64,000 nt of DNA from Kingdonia uniflora (taxonomy: Eukaryota; Streptophyta; Magnoliopsida; Ranunculales; Circaeasteraceae). The notes beneath the pieces were generated by a model that was not told the origin of the DNA, made no database searches, and worked only from the letters and a program-made list of their open reading frames with translations. This document shows, in pieces, positions 12,705 to 25,500 of the stretch. Numbering within the stretch: the first letter of the stretch is position 1; every line of letters begins with the position of its first letter. The translations under genes were made by a program, and so were the position numbers. The stretch is from positions 744,001 to 808,000 of the forward strand of contig JACGCM010002784.1 of NCBI GenBank assembly GCA_014058105.1, in the 5' to 3' direction.

Positions 12705-13215
12705 GTTTGCGGAACATTTGTGCCTACTTTGCAGTATTAGGATAACTCCATAGATCATTTAGTATTACATTGTCCAATTACGATGGATACAATGGAGATG
12801 CAAAATCATTTTCTTCATTTTTTTTGCGTTTCTTCGGTAATTTATCGGGATTTTATTTCATCTTTAAAAGCATGGTGGTACATGCCATTTAAATGAAAGA
12901 TTGAGAAAATTGGTTGAAATCTCACTCTATATGCCATTGGATGGGTTTTGTAGAAAGAAAGGAATGATAGGTACTTTGATGGAAAATGATAAGACCGTGG
13001 AAGCAATCATCGTTGAGATATACGTGACTTTACGTATTGGCCCTCTGCTTGCACTTTTATGAGGGGTTAGTTTTGAAAACGTGACACGATGGAAAGATTT
13101 AATTACAATGGATCCGACATGATTTTGTGTATTTTATATTATTGTTTATACCCTTTTGCCTTCGAGCTGTACTATTTCTACCTCGGAAAAATTCTTTGAG
13201 ATAACCAATTAATCA
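12705..13215 (+). mobile_element. LINE 3'-end relic
   Basis: Broken plus-strand frames encode the C-terminal domain of a plant LINE: an IDHLVLHCPI block, then a W..PF/AIGWVL...ERNDRYF pattern typical of the segment after reverse transcriptase. Many stops and no upstream RT. An old 5'-truncated insertion inside the CCDC97 intron. Confidence 0.65.
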
Positions 13216-15206
13216 ATTTTACATTCTCAAATATATACAATGCAAATTTGAAGGATCAATCAATTCCAATGTAGCACATTTTTGGATGGAAGTAACCTTA
13301 ATATACTAAGGTTTTGTAATTTTTCTAGATTTTTCCAATAGGTCTACCTCAGTGAGTATACTTCTGGGAATGAAATCCCTAACTCGTATTTTTAGGGGGA
13401 TTTTATGTAACTATCAAGCTAGAGCTTAGAGATCATTTCCCTAGAAATAGGGACCCAAGCCTTCATTGAAAAAGAATCTTTAAGTAGACGAAAAATAGAT
13501 AATAAAGCCCCAATTACTTCTATTTTGTAAGCAATTTAGATAAGTGTTCATGTATTGAAGTCCAAAATAAGTGGATAAATCATACCAAAGAGTAGGATAG
13601 GGCGTCTTCTCAAATGTGTAATAGATTAGATAAATAATAGTTTTGAATGTTAGTATGTCCCCAACACCATAGATATTGAAAGTCGGATTAGGAACTAACA
13701 AGTGAACGTTCAAGTGCTGTCAACCATAGGCGTATTTATTTTTGCAAGATTTGTGAGGGAGGGGGGCATGAATAGAGCGACCTACTCTAGCCTTAAATGT
13801 AGTTGAGTTCAGCGGTCTTTACCAATGTTTTAATTCCCCATTTACATGAATTATGCTCAAACCAAGATCTGGAAATTTTGGGCAATTGTATGTCTCCTAA
13901 CACGAACATAGGATGAGCGAAAATGGACATTTGAATGTATTATTCAAATAATATACTGCGATCAAAAGAAGAGGCCAAAGCTAAAGTTTTAGTGTTCTCA
14001 TTTATTCTCTTGTACAAGTTGTTTATAATTTATACTTTTCTAACAAGACGTTAATCCACCTAGGAATATTATACCACACATAGAAACGCTCCGTGTACAC
14101 GATCCCCGTTTACCCAAATCTACAACAGAAAACCATATTTTGAGATCCTTAACTACAGTAACAATCTCTGAAGAGCGAAGATCTGAAGGGGTACAAAGCC
14201 CGAAGGCCCATACGACAACCCAAGGGGTTCAACAATTCTCATCCAATGAGGGTTCGAACTCACAACGTCTCACGCAGTGGTGTCAATTGTCCCATCTAAA
14301 TATTATTTTAAATGGAGGCTGGAGTCTTATTTAAAAGAAAGGAACTCAAGGTTGTAATTGGAAATTACATGAAAAGCCTTATAGATCCGAATTGTGATTT
14401 TATTCCTAAAGATATACTAACTGGAAAAACTACATAAATTTCCTCCCGTAGTCTTCCAATTCCCGTAAAAAAATTGAGCAAAATTAGAACTTATTTGTTA
14501 GTCAGACTCTGAGACATTTTCTCCACTGTAAATGTTAATATAATGATCTCACATCAAAACATAAGTCTTAGTACTTTCGAATTTACTTTATTTGCTTCAT
14601 TTGCTTGATATTGTAAAAATGACTTCAATGTCTAGATTGGTACAAAGTTTGCTACAGCGGTTCAATTCTAATCATGTATAACAGAATCCCTTAAATGTTG
14701 GTTTTACATATAAAATGACGAACATAGATATGGCTATGGGTGTGTTATTACGTAAGTATAATGTGTTCATCAGATGAAACGGGTCACTAGCGATTATTGG
14801 GAAGAGATCGATTGAAAGATCTCACACTAAAAAAACTGTTTACCGTATCAATACTAGTCTTGTTGTTTGTATAAGAGGGAAAAAAAATTTTGTTCTAATC
14901 ATCACTCAACCAAATTAACAAGAGAAATAAAGTTTCAGTGAACATGTCCTTAGATAGTGGTTCCAATTCCAATTTTGGCCAAGATAATAAAGTTAAAAAA
15001 CTATTTTCAAGAAAAAGAAGAAGTTGGAATCATTTCTGGATTGAATTAGATCTTGCCATGGATTTGATTGATTGAGCAGTCAACATCCCGAGCTCCTCCT
15101 AGGGCAATTATTACCTTATTTGGTTAGTTTGGATATTTTTAAAAATCTGTTTTAGACCCGAATTTTAAATATAGTAACTGGTGTTAGGAGATCATATTCT
15201 CCGGCC
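13216..15206. other. AT-rich intronic sequence, no gene
   Basis: No ORF with recognisable homology. Around 14248-14262 a GTTCGAACTC string resembles an RNA polymerase III B box, within a segment that also reads like degenerate tRNA-related repeats (about 14100-14340). A matching A box and a tail are not evident, so a SINE is not called. Confidence 0.4.
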
Positions 15207-16029
15207 ATGGCAGGAGACACAAATGCAAGAAACAACCAACAAGAAGCTCTCAATGCATCTGATGTTAGAAGATCGACCAGGGCTCAGTTTAATCCACACA
15301 CCCTTCAAGCTCAAAATAGGGTAAAAGATGCGGAGTACGAGAGACAGTTGCAGAAATTGCACAATGCCACAAAACCACTCGAGACAAGTAGGTAAGAGAA
15401 GCTCTTGAAGTTATGGTTAAACGGGTCCCGGTGAACATAAACTCCAACAAACCTCTTTTCTCAACAAGGGAGCTGTTTCGATAAAGAAAGGCCATGCAAT
15501 GGTACCATCCAAGAGGAGCCAGCTATGGAAGATACTTCCAACAGAGCAGAAAGAATATTTATTTTCAGCCGTGTTGAAACATATGATTTTAAGTCATGTG
15601 ATGCACGATGTTTTGACTCTGAAGAAAAGAATGGAGTATGTCTTATAGTGTGCCTTTCACCATGTGAAAGAGGAGCTGGGATGAAGGAAAATGATGCTAA
15701 TAAACCCAGGGAGAACAAGCTCACTCAAAAACTATGAATACTGGGACTACCGACAGCATCGAGGATAACAAGGAACAATCTGACGAGTCTAATGGGGGTA
15801 TGAGTAACCAGAGAGTTATGTCCCCCATTAGGTACCACAACTGCTCAAATAAATGCATTGTCTTGAAGGAAGGTACTAGCAAAACTCATCAATGTACCTC
15901 ATTAAATGAGAAGAACTTCCCAGCACTCCCATCTCAAGCTAATGCTCATGTCCCCTCTTTCTCCAAGAGTTGGGCCCCTATGGTGGTGCCCCGTCAAATG
16001 TTTGAGGAATTGACAAACTGATAGACAAA

Positions 16030-17380
16030 CCTCTTGGTCTCCCTAATGGAACTTCTTTTGTGAAAATCAACGAGTTTGATCATCATATTAAAGAGTGTGA
16101 GAAAGACTTGGTTGGCAATTTTGTGGGAAGAAGATTATGTAACAGATACACTCTGGAATCTTAAAAGCTACTTCCAAATGCATCTGCAAGGTAATAGCAC
16201 TTTTCTCTTCAAAATTTAACTGTTCTGGGGATAGGGATACAGTGATGAAAATGGATGGGTAACCAACACATTGCCAATAGGCATTTTATTATCCGGCTTT
16301 GGAGGCTCTACATCAAAAGAGACAAGTGAACTTGATTGTGTTTCCATTTGGATAATCTTAAAGAACATAGCCAACCACCTCTGGAACCCTGAGGGTATCT
16401 TTAGCTTGGCTAGCTTTGTGGGGACCCCTATGTTTACTAACAAGCAAACTGAAGAGAAGAGAAGAGAAGCTATGCCTATGCTCGGGTTCGTGTTGAGGAA
16501 GGATAAGGTGGATTCAAACCTTCCTGCTCTCATTCCTACTATTGTGGGGGGTACTAGAGTCCTCCATCTTAATGTTGAGCATGCTTGGGTCCCTCAGAAG
16601 TATAAAACTGCCAAGTATTTGGGCATAACACCAATAATTGTGTCAAGGCCAAGGCCAACCCAGAAACTATGAAGACTAAGGAAGTTTGGTTACCTGTTGA
16701 TCTAAACCAATTACTGTGAGAAGCAAGAGAACCTTGCTAATGAAAATGGTGAAATTCCTAGAGAAGATGGGTGGAAACTGTGTCAGGCAAGAGCAATTCA
16801 TCTACAAAAGCAAACAACGGTACATACTTCAAAGAATACCTTTGAGGCACTTGAGGTTTAAGAGAAGAAGAGGGAAACTCCAAGAATGTGGACTCTTTTA
16901 AAAACCACGATGGTGCTAGTTTTAAGGATATAGAAGTTGAATCCAATAGGAGCAAGCATGCAGCTAAAGTAGCCCTAATGCTAGAAATAAGGCTATAGCG
17001 GGGGGAGAGTCTAGTCAGGCAACAACTAACAATAACGATCCTTAAAAGGAATACAACACTGTCCCAACAAAGGAAGTTAATGAGGCTGTGAATGATGAGG
17101 CTTAGTGGGGACAACAACACCAATGTTACCAATTCACAAGAGCTGTGAATGATGAGGCAAGTAGGGATGAGAACACCAATATTGCAAATTCACAAGAGCA
17201 GGGAATCTTGTCACCAAGTAAAAAGGAAACAACAGTCTACTTTAAAAAAAGAAGGCTAAGGAAGCACTTTCAGAACTTGCTCCACTTCCTCCATCCAGAG
17301 AGAAATATATTCAAAGGGAAGAAAATCCACAGTCTAGAAGAAGAAGAGTTCACCAAACACCACTGCTCAAAATGTTGAAT
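16030..17380 (+). pseudogene. LINE ORF1 (gag-like, DUF4283) remnant
   Basis: Degraded ORF1. The recognisable core (16271-16672) has the DUF4283 layout of plant LINE ORF1 proteins, which bind nucleic acid: a hydrophobic ISIW..LKNI segment, LWNPEGIFSLAS, a TEEKRREA helix, then VDSNLP and HAWVPQKYK, where a zinc knuckle would normally follow. Later frames (to 17380) are polar and lysine-rich and run into the endonuclease start. Frameshifts break it at several points. Confidence 0.6.
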
Positions 17381-17853
17381 GTGACAGCATGGAACATTAG
17401 GGGCCTAACAAGCTCTATTAAGCAAGGTGAGGTGATGAGACTTATTTAAGTCAATAAACTGTATTATGAGAATTCTTGAAACCAAACTCAATAAAGGTAA
17501 TGAGACTAATGCAGTAAAGAAAATGCATCATGATTAGCATTATGTGTGTAATTATGGAGTGCAGATAAGGGCATGATGTTGTTATTTTGGGATCCAGAGG
17601 TGGAGGCAGTTTTGCTGACTGCTACTGGTATGAGAAATTTTCACATACATTGTAATGTTGAATTTGATAGTACGTGCTTTATTCTCTCTCTAACCTATTG
17701 CTTCGATAATATTAGTGAGAGAGCCATAATGTGGGAAGGCCTTATAAGGACCAAGAATAAGTAGGATGTGCCTTGGATCCTTCTTGGAGACTTAGATTTT
17801 TCATTTACCAGTGATGATAAGATGGGTGGTATACCTATCTTAATGAAGTTAGT

Positions 17854-19284
17854 TCAGTGTTATCAAAAGTGAAGCGGTACCCCGCTTCTTGGAGACAAAT
17901 TGTTGCCGATCAGTTGTTTGCGAGTGGTGTAAGATCTGTTTCTGCTTCGAGAAGATTCCCTCAACAATTTCTATCACCTCCGCCAGACGCTGCTTCTTGG
18001 CGCCGACCGCCTCCTCGAAACCCTAACCATCTTTTTGCTTCTTGGAGACAGATTGTTGTCGATTAATCATTTGCGAATGGTGCAAGGTCTATTTCTAGTC
18101 CGAGAGGACTCCTACAACAATTTTGGCCACCTCCGCCAGACCCTGCTTCTTGGCGCCGATTGCCTTCACGAAGCCCTAATTATCCCTCTGCTTCTTGGAA
18201 ACAAATTGTCGTCGATCAATCGTTTGCGAGTGGTGTGAGGTCTGTTACACCAATCGAAAATAACTGATCGACAACAATTTGTCTCCAAGAAACAGAGGGG
18301 TGGTCATGCTTTCAAGGAGGTGATCGGTGCCAAAAGGCAGCGTCCGGTAGAAGTGACCGGAATTGTTGAGGGAGTCCTCTCAGAGCAGAAACAGCAGAAA
18401 CAGACCTCGCACCACTCGTAAATGACTGATCGGCAAAAATTTGTCACCAAGAAGCAGAGGGATAGAGGGATGGTTAGAGCTTCGAGGAAGCGATCGACGC
18501 CAAGAAGCAGCATCTGGCGGAGGTGCCCATAATTGTTGAGAGATTTCTCTCTTCCGAATAGCTTAGAGTGCTAAGCGAAGGGACTGCTTAATCATCAACA
18601 CTTCATTTTCATTTTAAATATTACAAATATCAAATGGATGATATATAAACGTTCACTCTAAACCATAATGTACTAATTATCACATTAAACTTCACAATTG
18701 TCAAATCAAACATTCCCTTTTAATTAAAAAGCAAATGAGAAGCGGAAAAGACCTAGCGAACAACAAAGAAAGGGGTAGAGAACTCAAAATGAACAAATCA
18801 TAGACCTCAAGAACAACAAAAGAAAGAACACACTAGGAGAAAAAGTAGATATCAAGAACAACAAAGAGAAGTGGGAAAACCAAAAGATAAAGATAAAGAT
18901 GACGTGCATGATTTTCAACGAAACTTAACATTGCTTACAAAGCTTGAAATTCAATTATATTGTAAATGAGTGATTTTGTTGTCTTAAGATGTTAATTCTA
19001 GATCGAACCTTCGAAGTTTGCGTTTTTGGGGATATTGGAGAGATAATGTACTAAAAAAAGAGAAAACCTAATGAGTGGAGGTCTTAAATTTAAGGAAACT
19101 GGTTAAATGTCAAAATTGCCTTTCGAACATAATTGTTGGTTATCATGAATTTAGCGTGACCAACATAGTTTTTTTTATTAAGCGACCGTTTTATATCACT
19201 TTTTAATCTAATATGATTTTCAAGCATGTAATGTGGCTTCGCTTAACGCTTAAAACGACCAAAGCAATCGCTTTTAACAACAGA
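17854..19284. mobile_element. non-autonomous hAT-like element, 1.43 kb
   Basis: Ends TCAGTGTTATCAAAAG and, inverted, TCTGTTGTTAAAAGCG. It is flanked by an 8-bp near-duplication, AAGTTAGT (17846-17853) and GAGTTGGT (19285-19292), exactly where the LINE endonuclease frame is interrupted. There is no transposase. The first half is a palindromic set of 153-bp repeats (separate entry); the remainder is AT-rich. hAT assignment rests on the 8-bp duplication and the CAGTG-type terminus. Confidence 0.75.
17884..18545. repeat. 153-bp tandem repeats facing inverted copies
   Basis: The block gcttcttggagacaaattg starts at 17884, 18037 and 18190, an exact 153-bp period (two full units and a partial third). 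It then reappears inverted as acaatttgtctccaagaaac near 18275-18295 and again near 18435-18455. Each unit also has a CCTCCGCCAGACGCTGCTTC-type block. The whole forms an imperfect palindrome of about 660 bp that could fold as a long hairpin if transcribed. The 153-bp period keeps the frame open, but the short translated repeats look incidental. Confidence 0.8.
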
Positions 19285-19501
19285 GAGTTGGTGCGCAATA
19301 TTTTGAGTGGTTAACTGAGGCTGAGCTGGCTAATCTAAAATAGAAAGAGCACTTCTGCACAGTGGCGAATCCAAAAAATTTGTTGAGGGGGGGGCGAGTC
19401 AAAGTCAACAAGTCAAAAAATCATGTAACAAATAAATGATAATATATATCACAAAATCAGAATTGTACAAAAATACTTTCTTCAAAAAATTTATTATAAC
19501 A

Positions 19502-21961
19502 TCATATCGAAGATACTAGATTTCTCATATTGGGCCTCATCTTCTGGAACCGTTGCATAATTGCCTCATTTTCGACTTCCTTGAAAATTTCTTTCTCAAT
19601 GTATGTAACTAAACAATCATTCAGCCATTCATCGCTTATTCGACTACGCAACCGAGTCTTTATGATATGCATGGCAGAGAAGACTCTTTCAACATTAGCA
19701 ATAACAACCGGTAAGATTAACGCCAATTTTAGGAGAAAAAAACTAACAGGTGAATAAGATTTATTTGGGTCTAAACCATCTTCTTCGCAAGGTTGACAAT
19801 TTCAATCACTTTTGAAAACCTATTATCGGTCCGCACATCTATTATATACGTGCCAAACTCATCCTCAAGCGTGCTAAGATCGAATCGTGAAAAATCAGCC
19901 AGATAAAGATGAGCAAGGGTAAGTAACTTCTGCTTGCCAAAGGCAGAAAATGAATTTGAGGGATTCAAACATGCTAAGCCAAGAAGTAACTCTGTATTCG
20001 CCTCACTAAAGTGATCGTTCAACTCGTGTAACTGATGATCTATTACAGTATAAACATATCCATAACGACAGTTTCATATTTGTGATTACTTCGGTATTGC
20101 GTAGAGATCAACCCCGCGCTACAAAGTTAGCTTCCATATCAGGAACAACGACATTATGCTCATAACAAAAAGAAGAGACTTCATCAGCAATTCTTCCCAC
20201 CCATTGTCTCTCAAGTCGTGCAACTTTTTCTTGCACACTTTTACTAAAGAAACGGCATTCACGATATCTTGATCTTTTTTTTGCAATGCTTGAGACAAGT
20301 TATTTGTCACGCCTAAAAGTTTCTTCATTAAATGCATATTCAAGATAAAATCAAAAGTTGGGAGCGATTCCAATAAAGCCTTTGCTTTACCTTTATGATC
20401 CGAGTGTGCGGGGGATAATTCAACAATCTCAAGGACATCAAGAATAGAAGAGAATATTAGAATCAAGTTAGTTAATGCTCCGTAATGTGAGCCCCAACGA
20501 GTATATCCAGCTCGTTTGAGATTAATTTCCTGGTTTAAACCTTTTCCACTTTGAAGTTTACCTTTCTTGAGTTTTTCAATAACTTCAGCACTATGTTTCT
20601 GGCGGAGAATGTCGAGCCGCTTGCAAGATGCTCCAACAATATTCATCACCTTTGAGACTAAATTAAACAACAAATCTATTTGTGAGTGATTCTTTGCAAC
20701 AACAAGTGTTAATTGAAGTTGATGAGCAAAATAGTGAATAGGAAATGCAGATTTATTTTATCGTAATATTAGAGCTTTAAGGCCATTATACGCACCTTGC
20801 ATGTTGCTTGCGCCATCATATCCTTGTCCACGAACACTTGATAAGTTCAATCCATGTTCAGACAATAAGCCTTCGAGTGCCGCCTTCAAAGATAATGTTG
20901 TAATTTCCATAACATGAACAATTCCAATAAAACGTTTAATAATACATCCATCTATATTCACATACCTCAAAACAACCGCCATTTGTTCCTTTATTGATGT
21001 CCCGCGATTCATCCACCATAACAACAAATAACTCATCTCCGAGATCATGAATAATAGTTTTAGTCGTTTCTACTGCGGCGGCATTCACAAGATCTTTCTG
21101 AATATCAGGCGCAATCATCATATAATTTGCAAGGGCATTCTCAAGAACATGTTCATTTATTTCTTTGTTGTGTGCAGCGGTATATCGTAACAATTCAAGA
21201 AAGTTTCCTTGGTTGATAGATTCTTCTGATTCATCATGGCCTCGAAAAGCTAAGCCTTGACGCAAAAGAAACTTGATACAATCAAGCGTTGCTGGTAGAC
21301 GAATACGATTCTTCTTTCGCTCTTTACTTACTCCTATTTCACAATTTGTAATAATGTTCTAATCCGGTTTCATCAAATTTCGAGCCTTTATATATGCCTT
21401 GTTGTGTGCACTATTCGGCCCTCCAACATGAGTTTTAAGTTCACTTTTGTTTTTCCAACCTTGAAAACCCTTTCTTACAAAAGTATCGCAACTGCCTTGC
21501 AGTCCTTTACCTTCTGAAAAAAAGTAACAGTACAAGCAAAAAAAAGTATCGCTCTTTACTGCATGAAATTGTCGACCATCTGTCACGGGAAAACTATCAT
21601 TTTTAGGCTGGCATGGACCATTCAATAGATACTTTCTTCGAATAGAATCCCGGTCATTGGGATGGTAATTTGAAATTGGAGTTCGTAAACCAGGATCTGC
21701 CGGAAGAGCTTCCAAGTCAACAAGTAAACGTCCCCGTTTCAAGCTAGTATTCGTAGGATTATCCGTCAAAACAACATTCACACAATCAGGAGGTACCAAG
21801 TCAACTTCTATACGGCCCCGCTTCAAACTAACATTCGTAGGAATAGGATGATCCGCCAAGACAACATTTACATGATCTCGCTTTGGGTTTGAAAATACAT
21901 TGTCAGCTTGGTTATTGTCTAAAGGAGGACTCTTGGATTTATATTTATAAAAGTTCAGCAT
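19502..21961 (-). pseudogene. hAT transposase (TTF zinc finger, DUF4371, hAT dimerisation)
   Basis: Catalyses cut-and-paste transposition of the host element. From 21961 downward: start MLNFYKYKS; a TTF-type zinc-finger region (RRKYLLNGPCQP, CLYCYFF and the H..NSAHNKA block, to 21359); a DUF4371 segment (FRGHDE, VDES block, RGQGYDGASNM, 21265-20758); a YTRWGSHYGAL block (about 20520); and the C-terminal dimerisation block (ANVERVFSAM...TRLRSR, 19726-19502). Lesions are few: a TAG at 21359-21361 that looks like a former CAG, one frameshift near 21000, a stop near 20758, and breaks near 20050 and 19770. The protein is therefore near full length but not intact. Confidence 0.85.
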
Positions 21962-22442
21962 AGACAGCTACAAGAAATCAAATCATCACTTAACTCAAAC
22001 AAAGATCTCCAATGTAAATCAAATCAGATTATCCATAAAAATTAGAGTCTTGGATTTATACTTATAAAATCAGATTATCATCCATAAAAATCAGATTATC
22101 ATTTATCATCCATAAATTGCAAATCATCCATAAAAATTAGATTATCATCAACATCCCTAATTTATAAAAGAATAGATTAAATTGAGATATGAGAAAATGA
22201 TAACTATTAACTAAGATCTCCAATGCTTTATCAGTAAAGATGGTGATCCAAAATTCCCTAATGCAAGTTTTACAATCAGTAAAGATGTGATTAATTTAGG
22301 TATTTGGGAGAAAGATGGAAACTCACCAATAACATCATTGTATTTTAGAGAGAGAGAGAGGAAGAGGGAAACTCACCACCACTGATTTGGGAAGAGGAGA
22401 GAAGGTTTCACCTCTCTTCGTCGTCTTCGATGATTTAATCTA

Positions 22443-22556
22443 ATTTTGGGAAGAGTCGAAGAGGAGAGAAGCTTGGAGGAGATGAAATCTGATTTTGGGA
22501 AGAGCCGAAGAGGAGGGAAGCTTGAAGGAGATGAAATATGATTTTGGGAAGAGGAG
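22443..22556. repeat. 49-bp tandem repeat in hAT subterminal region
   Basis: The block attttgggaagag starts at 22443, 22492 and 22541, giving two complete 49-bp units and a partial third, each with gaagcttg(g/a)aggagatgaaat. It lies upstream of the transposase start, within the hAT 5' region. Such subterminal repeats are often transposase binding regions in hAT elements; that role is inferred here. Confidence 0.75.
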
Positions 22557-25500
22557 AGATGCAACTCTTTGGTTAAACATGGTCCTCAATTACAAGATTG
22601 CCCTCTTAAACTTTTGATTATTGAGTAGGCAAGTGATGGTACCCTTTGTAATAAAAAATATCAGGGTGGGCAAGGGTGGGCAGAAATGAAGATGCAAACA
22701 TTAATGTTTGGAATCTAAAAAAATTATACCTAGAAAAATCAAAGCTCTAAAATTTTCAGGATGGGCGGCTGCCGCCCTGAGCTCTACCTGCATCCACCAC
22801 TCCGCCATCCGCCACTGCTTCTGCATGTGGACCAACAAAAGTATCCCTCAAGACAGAAGCTACACCAAAATTGATATAATCTCGGTTGACAATTACTGGT
22901 GCAATATGTTCCCAGAGGCTGAAGTTGACTCCAGAGGATGTGGCATCCAAGACCATAGTCCAATAGATATAACTATCTTCAACCCACAAGGTAGTAGAAA
23001 GAAGCCTTTCAGATTCTTCAACTTCTGGGTCAATGAAAATTGGTTCAACTAAGTGGTAAAAGAAGCTTGGAACCAGTCAGTGAGTGGCAATCCAATGCAA
23101 AGATTTGCTGCTAAACTCAAAAATAGCAAAATTCCTCTTAGGCAGTGGAACAAGGACAGGGTAGGTGACATGGAACTCAGAGATTTAACTGCAAAGACCG
23201 AGATGGAGTATATTCAACAAGATATGCAACTAAAGCCCACCTGCCCTACACTCACCGATGATGAGGCTAGTGCAGTTAGAGAGTATACCAAGGAGGAGGC
23301 TAATACTCACGAGTCTTTTCTTAGACAGAAATCCAGGGTCAACTGGATTCAATTGGGGGATTCAAATAGCACAAGGCTGTTAGAGCTAGAAGGTCCAGAA
23401 CTCTATTTTCTACATTACTGATGACAATGGGAACAAAGTGACTGACCAGGGAATAATTGCTTCTGAAGCTGTCAATTACTACACGAGTATTCTGGGAGAA
23501 AGCAGAAGAGAGATTGATCATAGTGGTATACAACCTTGAGCTGAACGCCAAAGCCCAAGAGAAGATCTCCAAATGCTTACTAAGGATGTTAATGACATGG
23601 AGATCAAGGCGGCCTTATTTCCTATTGACAGCTCCAAAGTCCATGGGCCAGATGGGTATAATGCATGCTTCTTCAAACACAAGTGAGAACTTATCAAGAA
23701 TGACTTTTATTGTTGCTATCAAAAACTTCTTCAGGGGAAAAAATATGCTCTCTTAAATTAATGCGACTTCCATAACCCTGGTTCCTAAGGTTCTCAACCC
23801 CTTTGTTTGGGGATTAAAGATTTATTTCTTTTTGCAGCATAACTTACAAAGAGGTGTCCAAGATCCTTATCATAAGATTGAAACAAGTAATTGGTGCTCT
23901 TGTTAGCTCTTCTCAATCTGCCTTTGTAGAAGGAAGATGTGTTACTGATAACTTGGTTGCTCATGAATCGCTTAGAGGTTACCATAAAGATCAAAACAAG
24001 GCCAAGTGTACCTCCAAAATTGATCTTAGGAAGGCATATGACTTGGTGCATTGGGATGTTGTTGTGGCAGTTGAAGTTTTCAGCTTTCCTCTTCTCTTTA
24101 TTGAATGGTTGCAAGAACGTAACTTAATTTCTGTCAATGGAAGCTTAGAAGGGTACTTCAGAGGGCATAGGGATCTAAGCCAACGGGATTAAATGTCACC
24201 CTACCTTTTTGTTCTTGTAATCCTTTTTGCTCTTGTGATGGAAGTGCCTGGGGGCGCTATTGAGAAAAGGGCTAGGTAAGAACATTTCAAGCTCCACCAT
24301 AGATGTAGTAGCACAGTTTTTAGCGTTTGCAGTTGACATGTAATTCTTCATGCACGGAGATACTAACTCTGCCAATGCTGGTAAGATGCAATTATGGAAT
24401 TTGAAAATGACTGGCTTGCAAGCTAATAATCTCAAATTTTCTCCATATTTTTCAGGTGTTACTTCTGAAAATAAAGCCTTAATCTGCGGTATCATAGGGT
24501 TTGAGGAAAGCCAGTTGCCTTTCAAATACTTCAGTATCTCTGTTATGTCTATAAACATAAGGCTAGAGTTAGCAATCCCCTCATTGACGAGATGAAAAAA
24601 GGAATCTTTTCGTGGAAAAACAAGTACTTTTCTTATGCAGGAAGGGCTCAACTAATCAAGTTTGTTCTCTACGGTTCCAAGTGCACTGGACAAGTATCTT
24701 CATTTTACCAAAAACAGGTAATCTACAAGATTGAATCTCTTTTACAGTTTTCTCAAATTCCTTTGGCATGGGCGGGAACAAAAGAGATGCTTACCAATGT
24801 CTTGGTTTGCTGCTGCTTCCCCGCATCTGAAGGTGGTGTAGGGTTCAACAATCTTCATATATGAAACTTTGCAGCTGTCTTCAAATTAACTTGGAAGATT
24901 GTGTCAAAGAATGAGAGCCTCTGGGTGAAATGGGTCAATTCAAATTTCATAAAAAATCGAATTTTGGAGCATGAAGGTGGCTCAGGGAAGCTCTTGGGTA
25001 TAGAGGAAATTCTAAAGACAAGGGAGCTTGCTAAGAAACACACATTTCACATCATTGGCAATGGTAATGCTAATCGATTCTGGTACGACCCTTGGCACAC
25101 CCAAGGAATTCTGGTTAACAAATTCAGCCGAGTGTTTATCTATGACTCCAACCTAAACTTGAAAGCCTCTAACAGCAAGTTTGTGGCCAATCAGAACTGG
25201 GTAATATCCCAACAACTTACTCACATGCCTGGAGACATTAGTACTGAGCTGTCTGAGATTACGAAAGACTCATCTGCCCCTGATAGATTTATGTGGAGCC
25301 CTTCTAGTGATGGTAACTTCTCTATATCTTCTATTGTGTGTTATTAGGCAAAAAAAATGCTGAGCAAGCTTGGCATAAGATGTGCTGGAGTAAATCTGTG
25401 ATACCAATATATGGGTTCACCAATTGACAATTGTTTAAAAGTTGTCTGGCTACTCAAGATCGCCTTGTGTAGAGAGGAGTATTGACTAACTCTTGTTGTG

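Larger units (their letters stand above)
19360..22817 (-). mobile_element. hAT transposon (ZMYM1/DUF4371 type), 3.46 kb
   Basis: Perfect 8-bp target duplication CTTCTGCA (19352-19359 and 22818-22825) around an element that begins CAGTGGCGAATCC and ends with inverted GGCGGATGGCGCCACTG-like sequence (terminal 8 bp CAGTGGCG perfectly inverted). It encodes a minus-strand transposase (separate entry). Removing it joins the flanking LINE frame as ...HFCMWTNKS. It is nested in the LINE and lies 75 bp from the other hAT. Confidence 0.93.
17373..23421 (+). pseudogene. LINE endonuclease domain, split by two hAT insertions
   Basis: APE-type endonuclease of the LINE, which nicks target DNA for target-primed reverse transcription. 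The N-terminal part (17373-17853) has TAWNIRGL, an ILETKLNKG-like block and the LLGDLDFSF metal-site block. After removing the first hAT the frame continues as a GAQYFEWLTEAELANL segment (about 19285-19351). After removing the second it continues with FCMWTNKS, a D.ISVDNYW block and DHSPIDI. The join across both insertions restores the family order, which confirms both insertion points. Confidence 0.8.

Noticed and set aside
14100..14340. tRNA gene or tRNA-derived SINE
   Set aside because: A B-box-like GTTCGAACTC exists, but no A box at the right distance, no cloverleaf and no tail or duplication.
15461..15724. Minus-strand ORF opposite LINE ORF1
   Set aside because: Shadow frame; no domain and opposite to the LINE coding strand.
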